NCBI GenBank assembly: GCA_963675565.2
Contig: CAXXYD010000004.1
Location: 620,001 to 684,000 of the forward strand
Reading direction: 5' to 3'
DNA from: JARRKU01 sp963675565
GTDB lineage: Bacteria; Desulfobacterota; Desulfobacteria; Desulfobacterales; Desulfosarcinaceae
DNA: 64,000 bases
Shown here: in pieces, positions 41,677 through 50,066 of the stretch
Layout of the letters: each line of letters begins with the position of its first letter
Numbering within the stretch: position 1 is the stretch's first letter
Position numbers and translations under genes: made by a program
The notes under the pieces: model-generated
The model's input: the letters and a program-made list of their open reading frames with translations, nothing else
Database searches by the model: none
What the model was told of the DNA's origin: nothing

Positions 41677-44600
41677 GGGCTTGCTCCGGTAAATTCAGGC
41701 GTTGTCGATCATTATCGTATTCGATCAGCAGCACCCCGGATCGCTGCCGATCATTTATGTCCACAAAGCATGCCCCGCCGATGAACGGCTCCAGTGTCAT
41801 CACCGATTTCAACGGCGTTGCAATGATCATCTGAAAACCAAAGCTGTTGAATATGTTCATGGCCAGAGCCGTAAATTCATTATCGGCCTTGTCAAACGCT
41901 TCATCCAGGATCACAGGTGCATAGCTCGGCGCCTCCTGGTCTCTGCCGCCCAGTTGGTAACGCAGGGCTGCGGCCAGGCATGTAGTGGCCAGTTTCTGGC
42001 GCTGGCCGCCAGACTTGCCTGCCCCACTGCGGTATATCTCAATTTCACCACCATTTGCATCCAATTCGCGTGCAATAAACTCGACATGCTGCCGCACATC
42101 CAATACTTTTTCTCGCCAGCGCCGCTGCTGATGGTCCTGATCTGCCAAACGCTCGACCAGACGGCTCAGGATCGCGAACCTGCGCTCCGCCATCTCGCGG
42201 TCTTCGGTCCAGGCATGACTCAATGCATCGTGTATTTCGTGTTTGAATTCTTGGACCTCCGGCAAATGACGGTCACTCACATCAATTCGTAAGTAAGTAC
42301 CGCGGTTAAATTCGGCCTGGTGCAGTCCCTCGTTGACCAGTTCCATGCGCTCGCGGATTTCATTGCGCGCTTGACGCAGATGAGTGTTCAGGGAGGCAAG
42401 GTTCTGGTGGCTCTGGTCTTTTAATAAATCAAAGAACCGTCTTTCATGCCGCGGCAGGCCGTCCATCTCCAGGCGCTGCAATTTGGCCATAAAATCTTCG
42501 GTGCTCGCCAGTTTTGAATCCAAGCCCTCCGATTCGGCCGGCCACATCGATATAAACCTGGCAAAACGGTTCTCGATCTCTTTCTCAAGCTGATTGAGTT
42601 CACTGCTCAAAACCTTGAGATCTTCATTGAGTCCGCGCTCGACATGGTGGGTCTGGGCATCCAGGTTTTCCAGGGATGTCTGCCGTCTGAGCGCCTCGAA
42701 GCGAAGCGCAAGCCCATCTCGTTGGTCATTGGAAAGCGTCCGGACAGCAGAGGTTTCAACCAAGGCGACCAACTCTTTTTTTCTCGATTGAATCTCTTTT
42801 TCCGCTTCTCTGATATCGACCCTGATCTCCTGCACGGCAGCTTCCGCTTTTTCGAGACGATGCCGCGCTTCATCGATTTGCCCTTTAATTTCCTGGAGGG
42901 CCCGATTGCCCCTTCGGATTTCATCCAACTGCGAGTCGATGGTGGCAATGCGTTCAATCAGCGGCGCGATATCAATCTCCTCCCATTGCAGGTTGACCAA
43001 GGTCTGGCAGAGCAAGGCGCGTTCAGCCCGCCGATCTTCCTGTGCCTGCAACGCTTCAAGTTCCTGGCGATATGCTTCGATACGGCCGGCCAGTTTCTGG
43101 GCCTGCTGTTTGTATAGCGCCAGCTTTTCGCGATTGTCGAAGCCAAGCACCCAAAAGCGCCGATCCTCGATGGGGTGCCGGTCGTCCTTCTCATGTCGTG
43201 TTGTACCATGTCTCACCAAACCTTCACGGGTCAGTGAGCGCTCGTGCTTTTTCAGGCCGTTCACCGAATCCACGCAGATGTAATTGAAACGGTGATAGAG
43301 TTCGTGATTGAGCCATTTCTGATAAGGTCCCTCCTTCAACTTCAGTTTGCCGATAAGGGAATCGATGGGGACGGACGTTGAGGCCGTCGGGTTGGTCACC
43401 GCAATACGGTAGTAGACCAGACGCTGGCCCAGATGCAGGCTGTTGACACAACTGGAAACCGCTGCATAGTGACGGTCATCGACCAATATTGAAAGGGCGA
43501 ACCCGTGAAGCACGCGCTCGATAGCCCCGCGCCACTCGGACTCCTCCGGCAAAACTTCGATCAGTTCGCCAACAAACGGAAGCGCTTCTTCGCCAAGCCC
43601 CAATTGTGCCGCAATCCTATGGCGAAGGTCGAGCATGTGTTCTGGAATGTTGGAGGGTTGGCGCTCGAGCGACTTCACCTCCCGAACCGTCTCCTGAAAC
43701 TCTTTCTCCGCTCCGGTTCGCGCCACGGTCAGTCGATCGTGATGCGCCCGGACATCCCGCGATTGTTCCTGACGCGCTTCGAGTTCACGGCGTGCTTTAT
43801 CACGCAATTCGGAAAAAGCCATGGGTGCATCAATCGGCTTCCATTCGAGTTGCTTACATGCATCCCAGGCCTGTTCCCGTTTAGCCACTCGTCGCGCCCG
43901 CTCTGTTTCGCGTTCTTTTTTTTCGTCCTCCAGGCGATCAATCTTGTCTCCGCCCAATTGTCGGTGCCGGTCTTCCAGGTCCTGCAATGCCCGTTTATGA
44001 TTAGCCGCCAACGTTTCGCGCCGCGTCATTTCGGCAGACAATCCATCGACCTGTACATCAAGGGAACTGATACGCTGCTCCAGCAATGTGATGCGCAACT
44101 GGTCCCGGTAAGCATCAATGCCCAGGCGCAACGCATCCAATGCTTCGTGTTCCTTCCGGACGTGCTGCAATCGTTGATATTTCTCTCTTGCCGGTGCCAG
44201 TGTCTGTACCTGCTGCCGTGCGGTCACCACGGCCTGGTGAGCCTCGTTCAATTCTGCGAACTCGCCGACCAGTGTGTCCGCCACTTCAAAGGTCTTGGGA
44301 ATATCCAACATGAAATCGCGTAGAAAGACATTCAAATCCCCCAGGCTTTTGGCCGATTGGGTTTTATGGAGCAGGCGCAGGGCCAATTCGCTCTCGATGT
44401 GCAGCAGACGGCGAAATCGTTCGCAATAGGGATTGAAATTGTCGAAAAAGACCCCGTCAGCCAGCCCATGTTTCAACCGTCGCAAGTCAAGGTTGAAATC
44501 TTGCAACTCCTCCAAATCAAAAGGGCGTTCAAAAATAATGAAGTGGCGTCGCACATCGCGAACGTTGGTGGCCTTGCCGCGTAACCAGAATAACCCCACC

Positions 44601-45004
44601 AGGGCCACCGAGTGGCCATCCGTGCCCCGGAATGTCAGGGTCAGCGCCGACCAGGTGGAACCGGTACGCAGGAAACGGGCGGCGATCTCACCGGTGGCCT
44701 CATCCTTTTGCTCGGACCAGGCGCCGCGTATGTAAGTAGCCCAGTTGCGATCCCGGCCTTTGTGGGTAGCATCCCGCGCGGCGGCGTTGAAATCGATCCA
44801 GCTCGGCTTAATGAGCAGCGCCGCAATGGCATCCAGGAGCGTGGTCTTGCCCGACCCCGAACGCCCCACGAAAAGAAAGCCCTGTTCTGATATCGGTATA
44901 TCGTGCAAACCGTCGAAGGTGCCCCAGTTGAAAACCTGCAGTCGGATCATTCGAAAACGCTCATGGGTCGGGAACATTTCAATTTGTTCAGTCGCCGTAT
45001 TCAT
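41648..45004 (-). CDS. jetC: Wadjet SMC-type ATPase JetC
   Basis: This 1118-residue SMC/MksB-like protein has Walker A FVGRSGSGKTTLLDAIAALL near residues 46-60, long coiled coils (about 250-480 and 640-900), a hinge-like middle (HRIAAQLGLGEEALPFVGELIEVLPEE ... FALSILVDDRHYAAV), and the ABC signature and Walker B near the C-terminus (GAGKSGGQRQKLATTCLAAALRYQLGG, VILDEAFDKAD). It drives DNA loop extrusion with JetA and JetB and presents the plasmid to JetD. The start overlaps the jetB stop; the stop is inside jetD. Confidence 0.94.
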   Translation of the reverse strand: MNTATEQIEMFPTHERFRMIRLQVFNWGTFDGLHDIPISEQGFLFVGRSGSGKTTLLDAIAALLIKPSWIDFNAAARDATHKGRDRNWATYIRGAWSEQKDEATGEIAARFLRTGSTWSALTLTFRGTDGHSVALVGLFWLRGKATNVRDVRRHFIIFERPFDLEELQDFNLDLRRLKHGLADGVFFDNFNPYCERFRRLLHIESELALRLLHKTQSAKSLGDLNVFLRDFMLDIPKTFEVADTLVGEFAELNEAHQAVVTARQQVQTLAPAREKYQRLQHVRKEHEALDALRLGIDAYRDQLRITLLEQRISSLDVQVDGLSAEMTRRETLAANHKRALQDLEDRHRQLGGDKIDRLEDEKKERETERARRVAKREQAWDACKQLEWKPIDAPMAFSELRDKARRELEARQEQSRDVRAHHDRLTVARTGAEKEFQETVREVKSLERQPSNIPEHMLDLRHRIAAQLGLGEEALPFVGELIEVLPEESEWRGAIERVLHGFALSILVDDRHYAAVSSCVNSLHLGQRLVYYRIAVTNPTASTSVPIDSLIGKLKLKEGPYQKWLNHELYHRFNYICVDSVNGLKKHERSLTREGLVRHGTTRHEKDDRHPIEDRRFWVLGFDNREKLALYKQQAQKLAGRIEAYRQELEALQAQEDRRAERALLCQTLVNLQWEEIDIAPLIERIATIDSQLDEIRRGNRALQEIKGQIDEARHRLEKAEAAVQEIRVDIREAEKEIQSRKKELVALVETSAVRTLSNDQRDGLALRFEALRRQTSLENLDAQTHHVERGLNEDLKVLSSELNQLEKEIENRFARFISMWPAESEGLDSKLASTEDFMAKLQRLEMDGLPRHERRFFDLLKDQSHQNLASLNTHLRQARNEIRERMELVNEGLHQAEFNRGTYLRIDVSDRHLPEVQEFKHEIHDALSHAWTEDREMAERRFAILSRLVERLADQDHQQRRWREKVLDVRQHVEFIARELDANGGEIEIYRSGAGKSGGQRQKLATTCLAAALRYQLGGRDQEAPSYAPVILDEAFDKADNEFTALAMNIFNSFGFQMIIATPLKSVMTLEPFIGGACFVDINDRQRSGVLLIEYDNDRQRLNLPEQARDDEIAAVS

Positions 45005-45708
45005 TCTTCCGGCTCCTCTTCATCCTCCTGGTCGGTTGCGACACGCGGCGTTATTCCCGTTGCCAGAGCCAGGTATTGCTCGGTAAGGGCCACAATCTGC
45101 TCGGCCGAAAAGAGCAGTTTCAAGGTCGGTGAAATTTCATAGCGGTCTTCACTGCCCCTGACCTTTTGCAGAATACTGTTCTTCTTCATTTTCTCGATGG
45201 AGGCCTGGATCTTCTTGGCAAAGCCGGCATGATCGGTGCTGACGGCCCTTTCATAGGGAGCTGCGTGTTCGACGATTTCAAATGCAGCCAGAACGGCCCG
45301 CTCACCCCGCACATCGGATTGGGTCAAACGGTGGCGCAAAAAGAGAAGGACCACGGAATCAATAAAAGTCAGCGGTGAACGACGCAGCAAAATCGGTGCT
45401 TCGAGTTCACCCACATCTGCCTGACGCGTGAAGGCCACCTGCTGATCCACGTCGATCACCAGTTCCAGAAACAGATCTGCAAGACGACCGCGTATGATGG
45501 CCTCATCACGAATCAGCACGGGCCAGAGCCTTGAATGACGCCGGCCGTCCAGTGACGGACCTGACAACAATTGGACCAGGACTCTGCGGGTATCCATCGC
45601 CAATTCACCCTTGTCGCCAAAATAAAGCGTTCCCGTGGCTTCATCTTCTGTAGATAAAGACTCTGCCATATCCGTAGCGGGCGTCTCGAATGGTTCAGAC
45701 GAGTTCAT
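45001..45708 (-). CDS. jetB: Wadjet kite/MksE-like subunit JetB
   Basis: This 235-residue DUF4194-type protein has a tandem winged-helix organisation (LADLFLELVIDVDQQVAFTRQADVGELEAPILLRRSPLTFIDSVVLLFLRHRLTQ, IQASIEKMKKNSILQKVRGSEDRYEISPTLKLLFSAEQI). It is the counterpart of MukE or MksE and binds JetA near the SMC heads. The start lies 14 bases inside the end of jetA and the stop overlaps jetC, so the four genes are tightly coupled. An acidic tail ends the protein. Confidence 0.92.
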   Translation of the reverse strand: MNSSEPFETPATDMAESLSTEDEATGTLYFGDKGELAMDTRRVLVQLLSGPSLDGRRHSRLWPVLIRDEAIIRGRLADLFLELVIDVDQQVAFTRQADVGELEAPILLRRSPLTFIDSVVLLFLRHRLTQSDVRGERAVLAAFEIVEHAAPYERAVSTDHAGFAKKIQASIEKMKKNSILQKVRGSEDRYEISPTLKLLFSAEQIVALTEQYLALATGITPRVATDQEDEEEPEE

Positions 45709-47158
45709 CGACCTGCTCCTTCAGAAAATAGATCAAAGGGATACGCGCACAGCGGTACTGTCTGTCCTCACCATGCCAACTAACCAGTTCACTTTGATTT
45801 TCGATCATTTGCCCGTGACGGCTGCCCAAGGCCACGTACCCCACTATGCTGCCGAGTCCTTGTGCGGCTGGAAAAGATTTCAAAACCTCCCCGATGCAAA
45901 CCTGGGATCCTTGCACCAGACAAGCGTGGATATTGTCTGCAAGGCCACGGAAGTCAATTTCAGACTGCATGACCAAAGCAGCAACCGAATCCAGACCAAT
46001 TTGCGCCGCGTCACCTGCAGCCATGCCTTTTTCGATGGTGCTTTCGGAAGGATCCAGCAGGACCCATTGGGAAAGCGACCCAATCCGGCTGCTGGTCAAC
46101 TGCAGATGAAAATCCAGTTTTCCCGTGGCCTTGATTTCATTCTTGAGGGCCAAGGCACTGCGCTGGGCCTCTGCAATCAAGCGATTGATACGCCGCTGTT
46201 CCAGGTATTCACGGCTCTGCACAAACTGCTTCAGGCTGCGGGCGAATTGATGCAGAACCTCATGCACCGAGCCGCCCTGCTCAAGCAGCGTCTGGATCAG
46301 GCGCATCAAAAAGCGACGTTCCTGCCCATGCAGCCGCTTGCTGAAAGCTCTCCCGAAGATCTCTTCGATTGCCTCTTCCAGGACGGCATTTTGTTCGGGA
46401 TCGGTCAACAGGCGCCAAAAGGCATGAAAAGTTCTTCCCGACTCGCTCTCCGCGATCACATCGATGCCGGTAAAAAGCTTTTCCAACACATCCCCGCGAC
46501 TGCCGCTGTCCTCCATGATCCTTTCGCGCAAATCGCGGTTCAGATAATCGAAGTTGTCGCGCACGCTATGGAAATCCGCGATCAATTCGCCGGCCAGTGA
46601 AATGATTTCCCTGGCCCGCTCCAGGGCCTGCTCCTCATCCAGGGTCTTGAAATGCCCCTGGCGCAATTCATCCATCAAGCGATCCACTCGCTTGCGCTCG
46701 GCCAACAGGCTGGCCATACGGCTTTCGGGGTCGGTATCCGTTTCTTCGACGAGGCGCTCCAACTGCTGGATGACGGTTGAGAGCCGGCTTCCCGTTACCG
46801 CTGTCCGAGGCTCCAGCAAGCTGCCGACAAGATGGATGGCTTTTGCTGCATTCGCCGAAAGCTCGTATTCCTCTTCGGCAGCACCTGTCGGAAAACGTCG
46901 GATCAACCATCCTCTCGTCAGCCAGTCGGCCACATATCCCTGGGCCGTCTGGGGCAACGCTTCGCCAAGTGCGCGTAGCTGTTCGATATCTCTTTCCAGA
47001 CGTTCATAAAGAATCGATGCCGGAAGCTTCTGATTCCCCTCCATCAGGTTATTTTGCAAAAGCGCAATAATAATCGGACCATTATCTGCAGCCAACAGGC
47101 GCCACAAAGGCTCATCACGCAATCGGCGATAGGCGGCAGCAGTCTGATTGAGTTTCAT
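45695..47158 (-). CDS. jetA: Wadjet kleisin-like subunit JetA
   Basis: The 487-residue DUF3375-type protein begins MKLNQTAAAYRRLRDEPLWRLLAADNGPII and is strongly helical, with LSTVIQQLERLVEETDTDPESRMASLLAERKRVDRLMDELRQ and QFARSLKQFVQSREYLEQRRINRLIAEAQ. This is the pattern of JetA/MksF, the kleisin that bridges the SMC heads. It is the first of the four genes and has a GGGGGA site before the ATG. About 80 bases separate it from RhuM-Fic copy 2. Confidence 0.92.
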   Translation of the reverse strand: MKLNQTAAAYRRLRDEPLWRLLAADNGPIIIALLQNNLMEGNQKLPASILYERLERDIEQLRALGEALPQTAQGYVADWLTRGWLIRRFPTGAAEEEYELSANAAKAIHLVGSLLEPRTAVTGSRLSTVIQQLERLVEETDTDPESRMASLLAERKRVDRLMDELRQGHFKTLDEEQALERAREIISLAGELIADFHSVRDNFDYLNRDLRERIMEDSGSRGDVLEKLFTGIDVIAESESGRTFHAFWRLLTDPEQNAVLEEAIEEIFGRAFSKRLHGQERRFLMRLIQTLLEQGGSVHEVLHQFARSLKQFVQSREYLEQRRINRLIAEAQRSALALKNEIKATGKLDFHLQLTSSRIGSLSQWVLLDPSESTIEKGMAAGDAAQIGLDSVAALVMQSEIDFRGLADNIHACLVQGSQVCIGEVLKSFPAAQGLGSIVGYVALGSRHGQMIENQSELVSWHGEDRQYRCARIPLIYFLKEQVDELV

Positions 47159-47236
47159 GGCAGAACCATTTCCCCCGCTTTAATAACCTTCACTTGATTG
47201 TCTCTGTCACAGTTTTTGCCATAATCCCACGCAGTT

Positions 47237-48253
47237 CTAATTCCGACTGTTGATCAAATTGACGATCAGTTTGACCATCGTCTCCTTATCCGCTGGTTTG
47301 CTTTCGGCGATCATCAGCGTGATAGCCACCAGCGCATTGTCGGCGATCCGCTTGGCGCCGTCTTGACGGTAAAGGGCCTTGTTGCCGGCCAGAAAAGTGA
47401 TGAACAGGGCGGCGGCGATGCGTTTGTTGCCGTCGCTGAAAGCGTGGTTCTTGACCACGAAGTAGAGCAGATTGGCGGCCTTTTCCTCGATGCTTGCATA
47501 GAGCTCTTCACCGCCGAATGTCTGGTAGACCGCGCCCAGCGCGCTTTTGAACCCCTGGTCCTTTTCCAGCCCGAACAAGCCGCCGAATCCGGACTGCATG
47601 GCCCTTACGATTTCCATGGCCGCTTCATATGTCATAACGTAAGGTGCCGGACGCGTGACCTCCTCGATGACCAACTTTCCGTAATCGAAACGGTCGAGTG
47701 TCGTCAGGGCATAGGCGTAATCGGTGATGACGTTCAGAAGGCCCTTGGCTTCATCCAGGCCGATGGCCTGGTGAGTCAGCGTCTTTTCCAACAGACCGAC
47801 GGTGCGGCGCAGATCAGTCAGCTTTTGTTCCTGCTCCTGCAGCCGCTTTTCATTGAGGGTGAATCCCCGTACAAGATGCTCCCTCAATACATTGGTGGCC
47901 CAGATGCGGAACTGGGTTCCGCGCTTGGAATTGACCCGATAACCCACTGATATGATGGCGTCGAGGTTGAAATACTCGATTTGGCGTTCGACCTGCCGGC
48001 CGCCTTCATTTTGAACCGTTGCAAAAAATGCAACAGTTGCCCCCCTGTTCAGCTCAGCGGTTTTATAAACATTGCTAAGATGCCGGGAAATGACGGACTT
48101 GTCCCTTTCGAACAGTCCGGCAATTTGGTTAAGGCTCAGCCAAAGTGTTTCCCCCTCCAAGCGAACATCCAACGCCGCCTTGCCGTCCTGGGATTGATAC
48201 AGGATAATTTCGCCTTTATTAATACTGGTCGTTTTCTCGTTGCCTTTCGCCAT
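47237..48253 (-). CDS. RhuM-Fic/DOC fusion protein, copy 2
   Basis: Same organisation as copy 1 (17430-18446), with an identical Fic motif HAFSDGNKRIAA and identical last ~115 residues. I count 14 amino-acid differences, all in the N-terminal two thirds (for example LRNVYKTGELNRE against LSNVYKTAELNRG), the half that carries the RhuM/helix-turn-helix region. The pattern suits either gene conversion of the catalytic half or selection on the DNA-binding half. It lies upstream of jetA on the same strand and could share its transcript. No obvious antitoxin is adjacent. Confidence 0.88.
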   Translation of the reverse strand: MAKGNEKTTSINKGEIILYQSQDGKAALDVRLEGETLWLSLNQIAGLFERDKSVISRHLSNVYKTAELNRGATVAFFATVQNEGGRQVERQIEYFNLDAIISVGYRVNSKRGTQFRIWATNVLREHLVRGFTLNEKRLQEQEQKLTDLRRTVGLLEKTLTHQAIGLDEAKGLLNVITDYAYALTTLDRFDYGKLVIEEVTRPAPYVMTYEAAMEIVRAMQSGFGGLFGLEKDQGFKSALGAVYQTFGGEELYASIEEKAANLLYFVVKNHAFSDGNKRIAAALFITFLAGNKALYRQDGAKRIADNALVAITLMIAESKPADKETMVKLIVNLINSRN

Positions 48254-48372
48254 CAAATGCCTTCTCGGTATCTTATTTCAAAAATAAGAATACAATGGAT
48301 GTAATGTCTCATTGGTCTTTCGAGCTGTGATCAGGAATTTCTCATTATCGATATTCGGCGTCTCATCCAAAT
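47237..48372. repeat. 1.1-kb direct repeat, copy 2 (RhuM-Fic gene and upstream flank)
   Basis: Partner of 17430-18562, same orientation. The shared flank extends to about 48372, beyond which the two sites differ completely. Confidence 0.85.
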
Positions 48373-48606
48373 AGAATCTGACTTTAAACATGGTTTGCGA
48401 ATTGATCATGCGTTTATGGGGTTCGTCTTAAGGAGATTTTGGACATGTTAATTGAAATAGAAAATAGAACAATTTTGAACGTTTGTGCAAGGAATAAATC
48501 AAAGGGCAGATGATAAGGCATAGGGAACCACAAATTAAATTTCTCTTTGGCCCATGTCCGGAAGTTGGACTCTAATGAGACAGGTATTAGAACATCGTCT
48601 GGTGCC

Positions 48607-48780
48607 AGGAAATAACCAAGCTGTTAACCAAAGAGGCATGTTAAACGGAGAACGGGAGAATTCTGAGTCTATTTCGGGGTGCAAAACCAATTCTCGAACT
48701 CAAAATGCTGGGATATACACAAAGCAGCGGGTTTTTAGGAGAATGGAGAGCGTGGGAAGGGATGTTTGTGATGCCGTATT
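48607..48780. repeat. 170-bp dispersed repeat, copy 2
   Basis: Same orientation as copy 1 at 36760-36935. The left limit is near GCTGTTAACC and the right near GGGAAGGGAT. A terminator follows 20 bases downstream. Confidence 0.8.
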
Positions 48781-48798
48781 GTAACTCTTAGAAAGACG

Positions 48799-48830
48799 AA
48801 GCCCCGCATCACTGATGCAGGGCTTTATCT
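48799..48830 (+). terminator. Rho-independent terminator-like hairpin
   Basis: AAGCCCCGCATC pairs with GATGCAGGGCTT (one mismatch), loop ACT, followed by TTATCT. It would end plus-strand transcripts, although no plus-strand gene is visible before it. It may instead belong to the repeat unit. Confidence 0.55.
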
Positions 48831-48844
48831 GTTAAGCAACCGTT

Positions 48845-48896
48845 TATGAAAAGGGTTGCATTCGGTACTGGCTCCCCGTGTGCAACCCTCTTCATA
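48845..48896. repeat. Long imperfect hairpin
   Basis: TATGAAAAGGGTTGCA (48845-48860) and TGCAACCCTCTTCATA (48881-48896) form a 16-bp stem with one mismatch around a 20-base loop. No T run follows. It may be an element end or the 3' structure of an RNA. Confidence 0.5.
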
Positions 48897-49026
48897 ACCG
48901 TTCTCCACTCGGATGTCAATCCGAAAGCGCTTATCATTCAACGAGTTATCAAAGAGCACGCCGTTCCGGCAGGCCGGAAGCGGTGTTGACCTGGATTTCA
49001 TCCCTCTGCCTGACAACCACCAGATT

Positions 49027-49893
49027 TCATGGCTTGTTCCCGGACTTCTTGACTTCATAGATCATAACATGGTGAAGCCGCTGAAGATCGCGCTGCGTCA
49101 GTTCCTTCAGGGATTGGATCGGCTTCTTGAGGGCCAATCGCTCTTGCGCCAGCAGATAGAGGTCGTCTTTGGAAATCCCAAGCTCGCCCGCGCGTGCGTA
49201 GATCGGCTTGTATAGACTCTCCTTCCATTTATCAGGGGCTTTCCTGCGGATTTTGGGTCTTGCCATCGCGACCTGAGCCTGAAGCCATTGAATCGCGCGG
49301 TCGGAATCCTGGGCGGGAATCTCCTTGTAGCTGGTCACGTTGAATTCGTTTTTCAAGCTGCTCCAAATCCGTTGCGCGGCTCGCTGTGTGTCTTTGCCCG
49401 CCGTCGTGTGGATATCGATATAATCCTTCACCAGTTCCTGGATTTTGCGAGCCGCCGTGTTTGAAATGTGCTTGCCGCCCGGATCGGTCTGGACGACCGC
49501 CTTGCGAACCACCCGTTCGGTGCGAATGTTCAAGTCCCGTCCGGCAACCATGTTCCCCTTTCCTGAAACCGTCTGAATGACCTGGGGTGCATCGTGGGGA
49601 AGCGGCGTGAGCGTATTCATCTCTTCGACTTTCGAGAACCATGTGTCGCGATGCTTTCGGAGTTCGCTCTCTGAAAACTTTCGTCCTCTTGGATGCTGAT
49701 CGTTGTAGTGCTCAACTTCCGCGTGGCAATCAAAGCAAAGGGGAATGCAGTTCTCGAAGCTATCGTCTCCCCCCTTGGAAACAGGCCGAATGTGATGCGT
49801 CTCGATCCTGACACCACAGAACTTGTGGCAGATGCAACAGCAGCGTCCTGCAGCGACAAGGGCTAAATCGACGACATCCTTTGGGAAGCTCAT
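49027..49893 (-). CDS. HNH endonuclease with ORF6C-like C-terminal domain
   Basis: I choose ATG 49893 (MSFPKDVVDLALVAAGRCC...) because GGGAGAGG lies just upstream. Residues ~14-60 of 288 are an HNH zinc-nuclease: CCICHKFCGVRIETHHIRPVSKGG and NCIPLCFDCHAEVEHYN. A middle segment holds GKGNMVAGRDLNI near 114. The last ~65 (PDKWKESLYKPIYARAGELGISKDDLYLLAQ, then LQRLHHVM) resemble the phage ORF6C domain. This mixture looks like a toxin or nuclease effector with a sensing tail. It lies about 170 bases downstream of the PD-(D/E)XK nuclease, same strand, so it may be the last gene of the Druantia-like operon. Confidence 0.7.
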   Translation of the reverse strand: MSFPKDVVDLALVAAGRCCCICHKFCGVRIETHHIRPVSKGGDDSFENCIPLCFDCHAEVEHYNDQHPRGRKFSESELRKHRDTWFSKVEEMNTLTPLPHDAPQVIQTVSGKGNMVAGRDLNIRTERVVRKAVVQTDPGGKHISNTAARKIQELVKDYIDIHTTAGKDTQRAAQRIWSSLKNEFNVTSYKEIPAQDSDRAIQWLQAQVAMARPKIRRKAPDKWKESLYKPIYARAGELGISKDDLYLLAQERLALKKPIQSLKELTQRDLQRLHHVMIYEVKKSGNKP

Positions 49894-50066
49894 CGCGCCT
49901 CTCCCGATTTGAGAAGTCGCTCCGCCAGTTCCAATGCGTCCACAGGCCAGAAACACTTGAGCCAGGGACGGCGCACCTTCGTTTACCTGGCGGTCGCGGT
50001 TGTAATACTCACTAATAACGGGGTTCGTTCAAAATACCTATCAACTGACCTTTCATATGGCAACAC

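Larger units (their letters stand above)
48254..49026. other. Gene-free stretch holding repeat, terminator and hairpins
   Basis: No reading frame here is supported. In order it holds the end of the RhuM-Fic flank, about 230 bases of unremarkable AT-rich DNA, the 170-bp repeat copy 2, a terminator, a long hairpin and a small GC hairpin (TTCCGGC, AG, GCCGGAA at 48964-48979). The last lies about 50 bases past the stop of the HNH gene. Confidence 0.5.

Noticed and set aside
36900..48780. Group II intron or retron reading of the 170-bp repeat
   Set aside because: No reverse-transcriptase gene nearby, no clear domain V-type hairpin, and the stems that can be drawn in one copy are not kept in the other.
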